A stretch of DNA of 64,000 bases from Symbiodinium natans (Eukaryota > Sar > Dinophyceae > Suessiales > Symbiodiniaceae): positions 93,324 to 157,323 of the forward strand of contig CAJNDS010002450.1 of the NCBI GenBank assembly GCA_905221605.1, given 5' to 3'. Below, piece by piece: positions 53,201-59,658 of this stretch. The translations under genes and the position numbers were made by a program. The notes beneath the pieces are model-generated. The model did no database searches. It had not been told where the DNA came from and saw only the letters and a list, made by a program, of their open reading frames with translations. Each line of letters begins with the position of its first letter. The first letter of the stretch is position 1.

Positions 53201-54279
53201 CATGCTGCCTTAAATGGCGAGAGTCCGGTCTGCACCATCGCCGGACGCTGGGGCAAGTCTGGCTCCACATCCGTCGACCTGGGTTTAGGCTTTAGGCTTT
53301 AGGCTTTAGGCTTTAGGCTTTAGGGTTTAGGGTTTAGGGTTTAGGGTTTAGGGTTTAGGGTTTAGGGTTTAGGGTTTGGGGTTTAGGGTTTAGGGATGTT
53401 TAGGGTTTAGGGATGTTTAGGGTTCAGGGTTTAGGGTTTAGGGGCTCAGGGCTTGGGGTTTAGGATTTCGGGTTTATGGTTTAGGTTCAGGGTTTTGGGT
53501 TTTGGCTACATGCTGGTCCTCTGCCTTTTTTGAAAAAAGCCCTGAGGCTTCACAAAATCAAAGTAAGGGTCCAATACTAAAGACCCCTTTGTGTCCCACC
53601 CACCTCGGGCAGCTTGGGGGTGTATGTAGGGTTCCGGGTTTAGAGTTCCGGGTGTCAGGGTTCAAGGCCAGAAAGCCCAACCCCAGAAAAGGGTGTCCTC
53701 TCCAGCATCCCCCCAAAGGACGACCAAACTTCTAGGAGTGGGCCAAACCCCGCCGTCAACCCTAAACCCTAAACCTTAAACCCTTAATTCAACTTGAATT
53801 CGAGTTGGGACCTGGAGGGTGACGGCTCAGGGCTTCAGGGTTCCAGCCCGATATAGGGCGCTTTTGGATCCTAAGCCTTAAAACCCAACACTCTCAGTTC
53901 TAACGAGAGTTTGCATAAGAGGGTGTAAAAAAGACAAACACTCTGAACTCTGAACTGTAATGAAGAGGGTCTTAAAACCCCAAACCTCTGAACTTTAATG
54001 AGTGTTTCTATACCCTAAACCCTAAACGCTAAACCCTAAACCCTAAACCCTAAACCCTGAACCCTAAACCCTAAACCCTAAACCTTAAACCCTAAACCCT
54101 AAACTGCCCTAAACCCTAAACCCTAAACCCTAAACCCTAAACCCTAAACCCTAAACCCTAAACCCTAAACCCTAAACCCTAAACCCTAAACCCTAATTAA
54201 TGAGACTATAAGGGGGTCGAAAGGCACCTCGCAAGGAGGAGCTCCGCCACTTCCCGATGGCCTGGAGAGTCGTCCATTG
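40800..54279 (-). CDS. Ankyrin-repeat protein gene with telomere-repeat introns (partial)
   Basis: Thirteen or more short minus-strand segments encode ankyrin repeats and join in frame. Exons 5' to 3': 54279-54228, 53278-~53216, 52482-52448, 51706-51633, ~50705-50600, ~49360-49286, 48984-48928, 48069-48007, 47687-47634, 47448-~47380, 46382-46355, 46297-46264, 46033-45929, 45494-~45395, 40857-~40800. Joins supported by frame and consensus: SLAAAAMRGH+RIVELLLEHP, AAGPLHEA+CAKGHG, LLLRARAQ+VNSADESG, WAAERNHT+DILQKLIAAG, VEAADA+EGARPLHWAA, GEQPS+STVYHAAAAQGH, AQGH+VAEVLRL and AANGHA+DMVQHLLELG. Donors are GT, GC or GA; acceptors are nearly all AG|G. Most introns are largely TTTAGGG-type arrays in either orientation. 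Ankyrin proteins are usually interaction scaffolds; the partner is unknown. Both gene ends, and the exons between 50600 and 49360, are unresolved. Confidence 0.75.
40960..43648 (-). mobile_element. 5'-truncated LINE in an ankyrin-gene intron
   Basis: The RT-bearing ORF plus an estimated 3' UTR. The 5' edge meets a CCCTAAA-type array exactly where the coding frame opens, so the endonuclease part is missing. The 3' end is not defined by sequence; 40880-41096 is unassigned and includes a stem-loop (cactcggag/ctccgtatgagtg, about 40925-40957). No target duplication found. Confidence 0.75.
41097..43559 (-). CDS. LINE reverse transcriptase ORF (endonuclease missing)
   Basis: 820 codons from a nominal GTG; the frame is open about 30 codons further, up to the telomere-type array at 43650, and contains no stop. 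RT motifs: GKAAGADGWSGDEIR, ARPLVLEPILCRI, motif A LSLDYAKCFDRAHP, motif B SSLPQGDAISPMALNAIL, motif C TYLDDRN (D438/D439), followed by a thumb-like region and a C-terminal CPFCRECYAP...DHCAWSC zinc motif (C751-x2-C754, then His and Cys). Upstream of the RT is a helical Arg-rich segment. No endonuclease domain and no RLE-type nuclease follow the zinc motif. Sequence and motif spelling differ from the DNMT element, so it is another LINE family. The long clean frame suggests recent arrival. Confidence 0.85.
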   Translation of the reverse strand: MEAASCQAREALGLDNTWHHTRPKGSPPKAVPTDAASQRRPCDYQSFAMRKLRRRLGQLLEAKRCVARHNDAEALMLRRRAARHAGPLTPLHTAIGDLETQIQDLQRAEQLQRLNDWKERLRASDSMARKWVRRSGKPAPAFVSLDGTPSNGVACSLTFLRTFWRRIWQREVSPVDANRAWSDEHARQRNAVPRLGWQPLTAAELQEQARASNGKAAGADGWSGDEIRHWTLPIWQAYADLWNRWIDHRCYPTEWRYYLQVHLPKQDPHPVFGLNVGDARPLVLEPILCRIASSAWARRTTTRAWQQNWAPPGAHGGFQQRGVHAAVHALQNAYVRCFGILSLDYAKCFDRAHPSTATHALSQLGMPAEMVDLCRFQWSQQHRWLGLQGCICAEAEVVSSSLPQGDAISPMALNAILWAPIQAFSREEPTATAVTYLDDRNIAVRNHAQLDRTLRFWMRWAGMLGLEENVSKQKFLPRGSAAAQEVSQSGAVAVVRTLRILGVDFRTRINGKDRPTYQDRLREACTRLGRIGCLPVTFTAKCQFIRQLVIPVAVWGTWFVYGAARTWKQLQQRLFGVLYGGKSPASLDLRALMHGHSLDFQFMADYQTISMWAKLVQLGRARWQPNAMCGTWQYAVATRLKFLGWQQQRNGSWTHQAVPRQCVRWTQNLQLDRLKHLLREAWRFRRFDAWRTSGRLDAVAAGNPIFQPARLKQASQLWSATCAHGRAVLTAAVVSPARLQSQLTGHAELWCPFCRECYAPTWDHCAWSCAHFRASRPNLPADSMQRRIGWPLPARTKIQNLRVLDHLASVRQALVDYRCM
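43650..43705 (-). repeat. CCCTAAA array at the LINE 5' edge
   Basis: About eight C-strand heptamers, one variant (actctaa), then an A-run of eleven. It marks the truncation point of the LINE. Confidence 0.95.
43892..43997. repeat. Intron-borne dispersed repeat, copy 1
   Basis: ggaggttcatggtactta...aagaactgtgct...agggcacgtgaggggcttct...ttataagtacagta resembles 51858-51967 in the same order. The ends are imperfectly complementary (actgta...tacagt), suggesting a small foldback element. Confidence 0.55.
44154..44250 (+). repeat. TTGAGGG variant array followed by TTTAGGG
   Basis: About nine perfect copies of the variant GGGTTGA pass abruptly into four TTTAGGG copies. Confidence 0.95.
44251..45260. 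other. Intron-like sequence without gene
   Basis: AT-rich sequence with short CCCTAAA clusters (44915-44985) and inverted strings such as cccttataaagta. No coding segment recognised. Confidence 0.5.
45270..45355 (+). repeat. Degenerate TTTAGGG array
   Basis: Mixed heptamer variants (gtgtagtgttcaggg, ggctttaggg, ggttgggggt) just 3' of an ankyrin exon. Confidence 0.85.
45395..45494 (-). CDS. Ankyrin gene exon (DMVQHLLELG)
   Basis: Acceptor ctggag|GACATG. Encodes DMVQHLLELGNPPTSVDWAG and SSVLHDAVWGGHGRVVAAL. The 3' boundary is unclear. Confidence 0.7.
45505..45722 (+). repeat. TTTAGGG array (long, mostly perfect)
   Basis: About 20 uninterrupted perfect heptamers (45575-45722) after a degenerate start. 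It lies in the intron between two ankyrin exons that join in frame. Confidence 0.97.
45929..46033 (-). CDS. Ankyrin gene exon (VAEVLRLHGVASA...ANGHA)
   Basis: Acceptor cgcag|GTCGCAG. Encodes VAEVLRLHGVASAASAV and HEGASPMHWAAANGHA; donor CACGCG|gacccg (GA). Confidence 0.75.
46264..46297 (-). CDS. Ankyrin gene mini-exon (TVYHAAAAQGH)
   Basis: Acceptor ggccag|CACCGT; donor GGTCAC|gtccc (GT). Joins S+STVYHAAAAQGH+VAEVLRL in frame on both sides. Confidence 0.65.
46355..46382 (-). CDS. Ankyrin gene mini-exon (DRNGEQPS)
   Basis: Acceptor tgcag|GGGACC; donor TCCAG|gttcg (GT). A 57-bp intron without telomere repeats (46298-46354) separates it from the next exon. Confidence 0.55.
46386..46465 (+). 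repeat. Degenerate TTTAGGG/GGGTCCA array
   Basis: Variants gggtccagggtccgggg and ggatttggggtttaggcg. Confidence 0.75.
47263..47356 (-). repeat. CCCTAAA array
   Basis: About 13 heptamers with two cctcaac or cctcagg variants, adjoining an ankyrin exon. Confidence 0.97.
47380..47448 (-). CDS. Ankyrin gene exon (EGARPLHWAARAGHA)
   Basis: Acceptor aactag|GAAGGG. Encodes EGARPLHWAARAGHA followed by MVVRELLQLA; putative GC donor at GGCTA|gcaagg. A second, decayed copy of VVKELLQLALKEL lies at about 47030-47075. Confidence 0.7.
47457..47550 (+). repeat. TTTAGGG array
   Basis: About 13 heptamers beginning 9 bp from an exon acceptor. Opposite in orientation to the array at 47263-47356 on the other side of the 70-bp exon. 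Confidence 0.97.
47634..47687 (-). CDS. Ankyrin gene exon (DILQKLIAAGSDVEAAD)
   Basis: Acceptor gcagag|GACATA; donor GATGCC|gaagct (GA). Confidence 0.75.
47715..47815 (+). repeat. TTTAGGGG octamer array
   Basis: Homogeneous octamers (about ten), not heptamers. Confidence 0.95.
48007..48069 (-). CDS. Ankyrin gene exon (VNSADESGTRPLHWAA)
   Basis: Acceptor cctcag|GTGAAC; the end CACACA|gaaact implies a GA donor. Encodes VNSADESGTRPLHWAAERNH. Confidence 0.75.
48121..48365 (+). repeat. ~44-bp minisatellite, about six copies
   Basis: Unit approximates gaactgcatttcgtgtttga then aagagcacccacgccatat, with spacing 39-48 bp. It lies between two ankyrin exons (48984 and 48069), so it is intronic. Confidence 0.9.
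48550..48610. repeat. Inverted repeat (foldback)
   Basis: gggccccttgttat and ataacaagggccc form a hairpin with a ~20-nt AT-rich loop. A similar pair (gtatgggccc/gggcccatac) lies at about 47092-47160. Confidence 0.75.
48670..48920 (-). repeat. CCCTAAA/CCCCTAAA mixed array
   Basis: Several variant blocks (ctacaccctac, aaacccctaaa, aaaaccccta) ending 8 bp from an ankyrin exon. Confidence 0.93.
48928..48984 (-). CDS. Ankyrin gene exon (ACAKGHGAAVRLLL)
   Basis: Acceptor cacgag|GCCTGC; donor GCCCAG|gtgccg (GT). Continues PLHE+ACAKGHGAAVRLLLRARAQ. Confidence 0.75.
48980..49006 (-). repeat. 27-bp direct repeat flanking an intron (copy 1)
   Basis: Matches 49281-49307 with one mismatch (caggcctcgtgcaagggccc, then g/c, then gccgca). 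Splicing at AG|GC within both copies removes exactly one period of 301 bp. Confidence 0.95.
49007..49280 (-). repeat. CCCCCTAAA nonamer array forming an intron
   Basis: Starts with octamers, then about 20 homogeneous nonamers (49080-49262). With the flanking direct repeat it makes up almost the whole 301-bp intron 48985-49285. Confidence 0.97.
49281..49307 (-). repeat. 27-bp direct repeat flanking an intron (copy 2)
   Basis: See the copy at 48980-49006; this one is the exon-proximal (5') side on the minus strand and supplies the GC donor. Confidence 0.95.
49286..49360 (-). CDS. Ankyrin gene exon (VLASLLDARAST)
   Basis: Encodes VLASLLDARASTESCDAY and AAGPLHE, ending CACGAG|gcctgg (GC donor) inside a 27-bp direct repeat shared with the far side of the intron. 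Confidence 0.7.
49383..49525 (+). repeat. TTTAGGG array
   Basis: About 20 heptamers with GTTCAGGG variants interspersed. Confidence 0.95.
49640..49885. repeat. Degenerate telomere-type repeats, both orientations
   Basis: Contains ttagggcttgcact variants and CCCTAAG clusters. A possible micro-exon (minus, tttgcag then RDAPGH, about 49800-49828) lies inside; it would fit before VLASLLDARA but the join is not clean. Confidence 0.6.
50145..50222 (-). repeat. CCCTAAA array
   Basis: About ten heptamers. Confidence 0.96.
50295..50530 (+). repeat. TTTAGGG array
   Basis: Over 30 heptamers with a few slips (gtttaggtttaggg, ggtttaggtaggg). Confidence 0.97.
50600..50705 (-). CDS. Ankyrin gene exon (VVNLLLQTRADPNA)
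   Basis: Encodes WEEEVVNLLLQTRADPNAK, a clear ankyrin helix-loop. Possible acceptor ccctaag|CCTTAACC in phase with the previous exon. The 3' boundary is unclear. Confidence 0.65.
50995..51075 (-). repeat. CCCTAAA/CCCTAAT array
   Basis: About eleven heptamers including CCCTAAT variants. Confidence 0.93.
51076..51480. other. Non-repetitive stretch within the intron region
   Basis: Open frames exist on both strands, but no ankyrin motif or other family was recognised. Could be plain intron. Confidence 0.4.
51633..51706 (-). CDS. Ankyrin gene exon (IVELLLEHPSI)
   Basis: The acceptor is made by the telomere-type array itself: ccctaaaccctaag|GATCG. Encodes IVELLLEHPSIDNLSEPLSM-AASE. Likely donor GAGG|gtcaag. 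Confidence 0.7.
51710..51847 (+). repeat. TTTAGGG array abutting an exon
   Basis: About 19 perfect heptamers. On the gene strand its last unit reads ccctaag, giving the AG acceptor of the exon at 51706. Confidence 0.97.
51858..51967. repeat. Intron-borne dispersed repeat, copy 2
   Basis: Colinear with 43892-43997: ggaggttcatgacactta, ataactgtacttatag, ttggggcacttaaggggctt and agaagtacagtta. Confidence 0.55.
52175..52395 (+). repeat. TTTAGGGG octamer array
   Basis: About 25 octamers, with a few (A/G) slips such as ggggttttaggggt. Confidence 0.96.
52448..52482 (-). CDS. Ankyrin gene exon (SLAAAAMRGH)
   Basis: Small exon; donor CACCG|gtcgat (GT) joins AG|GATCGTGGAG of the next exon to give GH-R-IVELLL. 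Confidence 0.6.
52608..52680. repeat. Second dispersed intron repeat (pairs with 46768-46850)
   Basis: Shares gctactttacaagggaacc-like and aaagggtgccactgggctgcc-like strings with 46768-46850 (gctttacaagggaaccc, aaagggtaccactgggctacc). Confidence 0.6.
52745..52792 (-). repeat. CCCTAAA array (short)
   Basis: About six heptamers. Confidence 0.93.
53216..53278 (-). CDS. Ankyrin gene exon (STDVEPD)
   Basis: Acceptor cccag|GTCGACGG; encodes STDVEPDLPQ...GLSP, the loop and start of the next repeat. The 3' boundary is unclear. Confidence 0.5.
53280..53460 (+). repeat. TTTAGGC variant then TTTAGGG array
   Basis: Begins 2 bp from an exon acceptor with five copies of TTTAGGC, then about ten of TTTAGGG, then degenerate units. 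Confidence 0.95.
54010..54195 (-). repeat. CCCTAAA array
   Basis: About 26 heptamers with rare variants (ctaaacg, cctgaac, ccttaaa). Confidence 0.97.
54228..54279 (-). CDS. Ankyrin gene exon (GHREVAELLL)
   Basis: Encodes AMDDSPGHREVAELLLAR, the second half of an ankyrin repeat. Acceptor aaag|CAATGG, donor GCGAG|gtgcc (GT). Joins the next exon as LLLAR+STDVEPD with matching phase. Confidence 0.65.
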
Positions 54280-54303
54280 CTTTCAACGAACGGACGAAAG
54301 GAA

Positions 54304-54415
54304 AACCCCTAAACCCCAAACCCCAAACCCCAAACCCCAAACCCCAAACCCTAAACCCTAAACCCTAAACCCTAAACCCTAAACCTTTAGGGTTTAGGGT
54401 TTAGGGTTTAGGATT
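54304..54415. repeat. CCCCAAA/CCCTAAA array turning into TTTAGGG
   Basis: Five CCCCAAA units, then about six CCCTAAA, then an abrupt inversion at about 54386 (ccctaaacctttagggttta) into TTTAGGG units. Confidence 0.96.
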
Positions 54416-54652
54416 TGGGGCTGTGGCAAGGGACCCAGTTAAATGGAGCAAGGGGGTAAACACACGGTTCTTAAGGGAGGGTATGAGTTAGGGGGACCTT
54501 AGGGAAGCTCAGACCTTGGGTTACATACCCCCCTTGCACCGCCCCCTCCCATAAGAACCCTATTTTGTCATTCAGGGGGTGCTTAAGCTACTTTGGTGTA
54601 TAAACGGACTTCTTACTTCTTGCTCTCAAGCCCTGCTGAGAAGGCTTATATC

Positions 54653-54700
54653 GGGTTTAGGGTTTAGGGTTTAGGGTCTAGGGTCTAGGGTTTATGGGTC
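54653..54700 (+). repeat. Short TTTAGGG/TCTAGGG array
   Basis: About six units including gggtctaggg variants. Confidence 0.9.
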
Positions 54701-56090
54701 AAGGGCCAAGGGCTAAGGCCTTTGGCTGCCCCCAACCCCCAAACACCAAGTCCTAAACCCCAAACTCCTACACCCTAAACCCCGAACTCCTAACCCTTAA
54801 TTAGATCCCTATCATTTTTTTGATGCCTATGCCCTTAATTAGCACCTGTGCATTTCGAGCCTGGTTTAAGAGAGCTGGCAAGCTTTTAGGGTTTAACATG
54901 GTTTGAGGAAACGGGTTTGAAGGTTTAAGGCCTCACGGGCTTAAGGGCTCTGGCCGGGCAAAAGCAGCAAGATGTTCAACTACTGTAACACGAGCAGAAA
55001 CCTTAATTTTACACGTTACACCCTGAACTCTAAACACGGAACCCTAAAACCTGGAGGCCCTATGATTCGCCCTATGATTAAACTCCCAAACGGTGAACCT
55101 TGAAACGCCGTAAGTTCCAACCTTATGACTGCAATCCTGTTCTGCTGCAAACCCAACCAGCCCAATACTCTTTAACTTTAAGGAAAACCTTAAACTAGTT
55201 TTAAAGGGTTCCGTAGTGCGATGAAAGGTATTTGGCTTTCAGCCCGAATCGCCTCACCAGCGGTACAAGTCGTAAAGCCCCCAGTGCCCGTTTGTTGCAA
55301 GTAGCCCGACAATGTGAGCACGTCATGAGCCCGATGATGCATACAGTAAAGGTCATGAAGGGCTTGCGGGCCCCCATCACTCCCAGAATCTTGACTTACG
55401 CCATGATGGAGTGCCGTGATGTGCCATATACAGCAAACAAGTGTTGCGCTTTCATCTCGGCATCCCACCCAGTCAGCACCACCGGCCTCGCTTTTTCATA
55501 TTACAGCATGCAAGAAGAGCACAGATCTTTTGACGCGCAGGGGTGTCTTCGTGGTCGTTGGGCCGACCTTGCTGTCACGCTTTCGGAAGGTCGCTTCTCC
55601 CGCCCAAAGAGCCCAATACCCCTTCCTCATATTGCAACAAGGATTCTGTTGTTGTTTAAGGTACCTACAGTAACTTAAGGTGCATTCTTTGATTAACGGG
55701 TATTGGGCTCTGGGTGCCTCCAAAGGCCCAAGATTTCTGACTCTTCGGTTTTTGGGATTGGCGTGTCCCTTGCTTGCTTCATCCCATTGCGCTGCACGCC
55801 TTGCCCTCCATGGCGGGTGTCCGACAAACCCTAAACCCTAACCAAAAACCCTAAGAAGGATTGTGCTACTTTGGGGTAGATAAAGGTACCCCTATTTCGG
55901 GACTACCCCCACGAGGGCAGCTTAGGGTTCTTTGGCGGATTCAGGTCCATGGAGCAGAAATCGCAACAGAGTTGGGTTCAGGGCTTAGGGTGTTTAGCGT
56001 TTTTTGGGGTTTCGTGCTTTAAGGTCCAGGACTGCGGGCTGCGGCTCAGGGTTTTAGGCTTTTGGTTTTTGTGGTTTGTTTTGGCTGGGG
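54701..56090. other. Region without recognised gene
   Basis: Scattered CCCTAAA-like strings up to 55850. A 148-codon plus-strand frame (55232-55678, with YAMMECRDVPYTANKCCAFI) has somewhat protein-like composition but no recognised motif. Confidence 0.4.
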
Positions 56091-56095
56091 GCTTA

Positions 56096-56165
56096 AAGGG
56101 AGGGGAGGGAGGGGGAGGAGGGGGGAGGATGGGGAGGATGGGGGAGGGGAGGGAGGGGGGGAGCT
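56096..56165 (+). repeat. G-rich GGGAGG tract
   Basis: Nearly pure G/A with many runs of three or more Gs, compatible with G-quadruplex folding. Confidence 0.85.
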
Positions 56166-56673
56166 CTGGAGCTCCAGCTTGCTCTTCTGTTCTTTGAAGG
56201 ACTGCAGCAGCTTTCTATGGCCTTCAGGCTGCCTGGCCAGTTGCTGACCCCCCCCCCCGGGATTCGAGCCCGGATCCTTCCGGCTGCAAGGTGGATTGCT
56301 GCGGTGGCAGCAAGACCAGGTCGTCAGGATGTCGTGGGACAGCGCCGAGCCCGAAGCTGTGATCCACCAGGGTGTTCTTGGTGTAATCTCGGCCTTGGTG
56401 CACTAACTCCTGCAGGGCAAGCAATTCTTGTAAGGGGCTCACTTAACTATTCCTCATGCGACCACGTCGAGTAGACGCTCCATCGGCCTGCACCTTGTCG
56501 CCGAGCTCCCTCCGTCTTCGGGGGCATGAATCACAGGCCACGCGCAGCTTCAGGACGGTGAGGACGAAATAGGAAAGGCCTGGCAGCTGTTAAGCATGCA
56601 ATCATACGGCGCGGAGGTACAAGTGTCCTGGGAAACACACGTGATCAGCGCCAGACGCCTGAAGTTCAGTCGT

Positions 56674-56890
56674 TCACGTCCCATTCGAGTGACACGTGCA
56701 CAAACACGCCCGACGCATACCACGCAGGGGCGCTCCTGGCATCTTCAGTCGTCGAGCGGTCGTGCGTACAGACAGCAGCCCGTACTCCAGCTCGTCCACG
56801 TAACCCACCGAGCGCACTTTGGCACATTGGTACGGCACCATCAACCTCACGCCGAGGGCCGGATTGATGTTGACGTTTCCTTTCACCTCC
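56674..56890 (-). CDS. Possible exon (unknown product)
   Basis: A minus-strand frame with protein-like sequence (VKGNVNINPALGVRLMVPYQ, VGYVDELEYGLLSV). No intact start and no recognised family. It lies upstream of, and on the same strand as, the ankyrin gene. Confidence 0.35.
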
Positions 56891-57594
56891 GGCGAGTGCG
56901 TTTCTCGAAGGTGTAGAATTCAAGAACTTAACCTCCTTTCATTTTGCTCATTACATCCTTGGCTCACCCAAAGACCCCTATGTGCGCTGCAACCCTCATG
57001 TCACACGTCTGTTCTCACAGCAGCAACTTTCAAACACCCTCACGCTTCTGCTCAATAGCTGCTAAACACACCCTGGCGATAGGCCCCCAGGGACGGACGT
57101 TTGCCCGCACTTATTTTGGCGACACGTGAGTTTTACTCGAAGACACAGGCTTTCCTAGCGTTGGAAAGGGGGATTTGTTGCGTTGGAAGTCGGAAGTACC
57201 GCGTGCGTGATTTAAGGTATACGGAAAAGTTTGTGGAGAAGGAGCACGTGCTGCACACAGCCGACTGTATTCTGCTCGAATAACCCGAGCTACTGGTGGG
57301 GATTTCAGGTTGAGGAGTGGTCCCATCGCATGTGGCGGCACGCCGGGTTTCGGATCGTCTAAGAGTCGGCCCAGATTTGTGTTGTCTGGCTTTAAGAAAG
57401 GTTCGGCGCAGCACAGACCCTTGACTTTGCGGTCTCACTGGCACAGAGACAGAAGGCGCAGAGCAGAGGCTCGCTGTTTTCCTTGTTTTTGCGCGGGCGA
57501 AGGACTGCAGGACTGGAAGGCAATTGGAACCTCTCTGTAGCCTACCCCAAAGACGCACTGGCTGCGGCCAACACGTTCAACCCATGCGCGAGGG

Positions 57595-57817
57595 TTCAAC
57601 GTCGCCCGTTTGCTGCTTTACACAAAACGGAGAGACACGCAACTTCGCGACCGACATGTACTTCTTTCGCCTGTGCGCAGCGGTAGCCGCTGACAAGCTG
57701 AGGTCTTTGTAGGCTCTGGCCAAGCCTTTTCCTTGGACACTCCCGACGACATGCCGGGCTTTGGAGACTTTGGCAGCGATGAGGCCCTCCACCTCATCCG
57801 TGATCTCTCTGGAGGGC
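57595..57817 (-). CDS. Possible exon (unknown product)
   Basis: Preceded on the minus strand by a CTG/pyrimidine-rich stretch and gttttcgcag|G, a typical acceptor with the dinoflagellate-style AG|G. Encodes PSREITDEVEGLIAAKVSKA, then GLARAYKDLSLSAATAAHRR, with protein-like composition. It could be an upstream exon of the ankyrin gene or of another minus-strand gene, with the satellite region as intron or flank. The 3' end is not defined. Confidence 0.45.
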
Positions 57818-58420
57818 CTGCGAAAACGGCAGCTTTGGCCTAGAGCTGAGGTCAGCAGCAGCAGCAGCAGCAGCAGCAACTGAACTCTGGAAAGCTTAAC
57901 ATGAGTTTTCGCTACGCAAACGCTGGGATGCTTCTGTAACAGTGTTCGCCCAGCTGCACTTGCCAGTTTCCTGCTTCTGCACACACGTGTCTGTTTTTGC
58001 AGCAGCAACTGAATTATCGACAACAAACTTAACATCCAAGTTCTTGCCATGCAACGCTGGGCTAAGCCAGGGTTCCCTGCTTTTCTGCAACACACATTTG
58101 TGTTCGCACAGCTGCAATTGCAGGGTTTCCTGCTTCCTGCAACACACACATGTGTTCTCACAGCAGCAATTGAACTTTCGGGAAAAGGGCGCGACACAAA
58201 TGCTGGGCTGAGACAAGGTTCCCTGTGTTCGCAGCAGCACGTGAACCTTCGAAAAAAACTTAACACACAGCCTGCACAAAGCAAATCATGGGCTGAGCGA
58301 AGGTTCCCTGCTTGCTGCAACATGTGTGCGCGCGCGTGCGCGCACAATTGAACTGTCGACGAACTTCACGTCCATTTCCTGGCACACACAGTTGGCTGAG
58401 CCAGGGCCCCTGCTTTCTGC

Positions 58421-58423
<3 letters not shown>

Positions 58424-58456
<33 letters not shown>
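58424..58456 (+). repeat. (CA)n microsatellite
   Basis: About 16 CA units inside a satellite subunit. Confidence 0.97.
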
Positions 58457-58459
<3 letters not shown>

Positions 58460-58545
58460 GCAGCAATTGAACTGTCGAAAAACTGAACATCAAGCTTCTG
58501 CTCAACACATCCTGAGCTGAGCCGGGGTTCCCTGTTTTCTGCAAC

Positions 58546-58549
58546 ACAC

Positions 58550-58582
<33 letters not shown>

Positions 58583-59387
58583 CGTGTGCGTGTGCGTGTG
58601 CGTCTGCGTCTGCGTGTGCGTGTGCGTGTGCGTGTGCGTGGGGGTGTGCGTGTGTGTGTGTGTGTGTGTGTGCGGGTGTGTGCGTGTGTGGGTTGTGTTG
58701 GGTGCGTGTGTGTGTGGCTTGTGCGTGCGTGCGTGCGTGCGTGGGTGCGTGGGTGCGTGCGTGCGTGGGTGCGTGCGTGCGTGTGTGCGTGCGTGCGTGT
58801 GTGCGTGGGTGCGTGTGTGCGTGGGTGCGTGTGTGCGTGTGTGCGTGTGTGCGTGTGTGCGTGTGTGCGTGTGTGCGTGTGTGCGTGTGTGCGTGTGTGC
58901 GTGTGTGCGTGTGTTCGTGTGTGCGTGTGTGCGTGTGTGCGTGTGTGCGTGTGTGCGTGTGTGCGTGTGTGCGTGTGTGCGTCGTTAGTGTGCGTGCGCG
59001 CGTGTGTTCGTGTGTGCGTGTGTGCATGTGGTGCGTGTGCGCGGTGTGCGCGCCGGGCCGGGTGTCGCGGGTGTGTTTGTGTGTGTAATGTGTGGTGTGT
59101 TGTGTGTGCTGTGTGTGTGTGTGTGTTGTGTGTGTGTGTGTGTGTTGTGTGGGTGTGTGTGTGTGTGTTGTGGTGTGTGTTGTGTGGTGTGTGTTGTGTG
59201 GTGTGTGTTGTGTGGTGTGTGTTGTGTGGTGTGTGTTGTGTGGTGTGTGTTGTGTGGTGTGTTTTGTGTGGTGTGTGTTGTGTGGTGTGTGTTGTGTGGT
59301 GTCTGTGTTGTGGTGTGTGTGGTGTGGTGTGTGTGTGTGTTGTGGTGTGTGTGTGTGTGTTGTGGTGTGTGTGTGTGTGTGTGTGTG

Positions 59388-59423
<36 letters not shown>

Positions 59424-59620
59424 TGTTGGTTGTGTGTGTGTGTGTGTGTGTGTATGTGTGTGTGTGTGTGTGTGTGTGGTGTTGGTTGTGTGTGTGTGTG
59501 TGTGTGTGGTGTTGGTTGTGTGTGTGTGTTGGTTGTGTGTTGGTTGTGTGTGTGTGTGTGTGGTGTTGGTTGTGTGTGTGTGTGTGTGTGTGTGTGTGTC
59601 TGTGTGTGTGTGTGCGTGTA

Positions 59621-59658
<38 letters not shown>

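Noticed and set aside
45505-54415. A true chromosome end or telomere fusion
   Set aside because: Arrays are short, face both ways, use different unit variants and are separated by coding segments that join in frame.
55190-55678. Overlapping frames on both strands at 55.2-55.7 kb as genes
   Set aside because: Neither has a recognisable motif, and they are mutually exclusive; left as unassigned.
56255-56285. tRNA T-arm-like hairpin (ccgggctcgaatcccgg on the minus strand)
   Set aside because: The loop does not begin with TTC, and no D-arm, anticodon arm or acceptor pairing could be found around it.
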